DNA of 64,000 bases, taken from positions 1,770,404-1,834,403 of the forward strand of contig OY740768.1 of assembly GCA_963513935.1 (NCBI GenBank), read 5' to 3'. The translations under genes and the position numbers were made by a program. The DNA is from Aphrophora alni. Its lineage: Eukaryota > Arthropoda > Insecta > Hemiptera > Aphrophoridae. Within the stretch, counting starts at the first letter, position 1. The number at the start of each line of letters is the position of its first letter. This document shows positions 63,608 to 64,000 of the stretch, in pieces. The notes under the pieces are model-generated. The model worked only from the letters and a program-made list of their open reading frames with translations. It did no database searches and was not told where the DNA came from.

Positions 63608-64000
63608 AAAACTAATTAATTTTACTATCCAATATATACATATTTATTATTTTTAAGTGATTTTTTAATTTTGTAGATTCATTTTGTAACGTCATTTTAA
63701 CGCCTCAGGCAGCGCTGAACAAAAGGGGTATAAATCTGGTGTAATATTTTATTTTTAACTTCCGGAGGACCTTTATTATAATATTAATTAGATAACAGAC
63801 ACTGAAATAATTAATTGAATGTTGATCTTACCTTGTGGTGTGATGTTATGATGATTCCTGGCCAGGACTGGTCTGCAGAGCTGGAAGTAAAAGATCACAA
63901 ACACAAATACTCCAGTGTCCTTTTAAAATAAAGTGGTGAATTGAGGTTAAAGCGTAAAAATATATATATGTAAGCGGTTTTTTTTTGTAACACGCACACT
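63608..64000. other. Start of intron 2; no further exon visible
   Basis: The expected DEKNQ exon was looked for on the plus strand and not found before the window ends. Confidence 0.5.

Overview
The window is AT-rich animal DNA, almost certainly from an insect with a large, repeat-dense genome. It holds long (TTAGG)n arrays, the usual arthropod telomere repeat, along with Penelope-like, LINE, Tc1/mariner-type and satellite sequences. The telomere motif and repeat load would suit a hemipteran, but the order is an inference. There are no bacterial-type operons, CRISPR arrays, rRNA or canonical tRNA genes.

The one clear host gene is a nicotinic acetylcholine receptor subunit on the + strand. 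Its signal-peptide exon is at 27072-27171 and its second coding exon is at 63444-63580, so intron 1 is about 36.3 kb. Phases and splice sites agree. The gene continues past the right edge of the window. A nine-codon upstream ORF overlaps its start codon, and a tandem splice acceptor (6 nt apart) lies at exon 2.

Layout. Positions 1-27071 (upstream of the gene) hold a Penelope-like element (PLE) 3' end with a hammerhead-ribozyme-like motif (1447-1969), minisatellites (2352-2582 and 7437-7770), a foldback MITE (11107-11601), two copies of an ORF-bearing repeat (12282-13260 and 23800-24600), a 292-bp tandem duplication carrying two hammerhead-like motifs (17386-17973), two more PLE fragments (18240-18690 and 19735-20230) and a TIR element (22714-23020). 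Positions 27172-63443 (intron 1) hold a decayed LINE (36632-37410), a 343-bp GA microsatellite, a composite TTAGG satellite (38576-39200), a 2.2-kb element with long TIRs (40074-42269), a foldback with opposed hammerhead-like motifs (43739-43964), a 2.7-kb satellite built as a trimer of 44-bp monomers (44776-47485) and about 1 kb of interstitial telomeric repeat (60700-61704). A LINE RNase H remnant lies next to exon 2.

Apart from the receptor, nothing looks like an intact host gene. The most interesting theme is the recurrence of hammerhead-like motifs with PLE protein remnants: at least four well-formed copies and several decayed relatives, occurring singly, in tandem and in inverted pairs. 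All share one extra nucleotide between the catalytic core and stem II.
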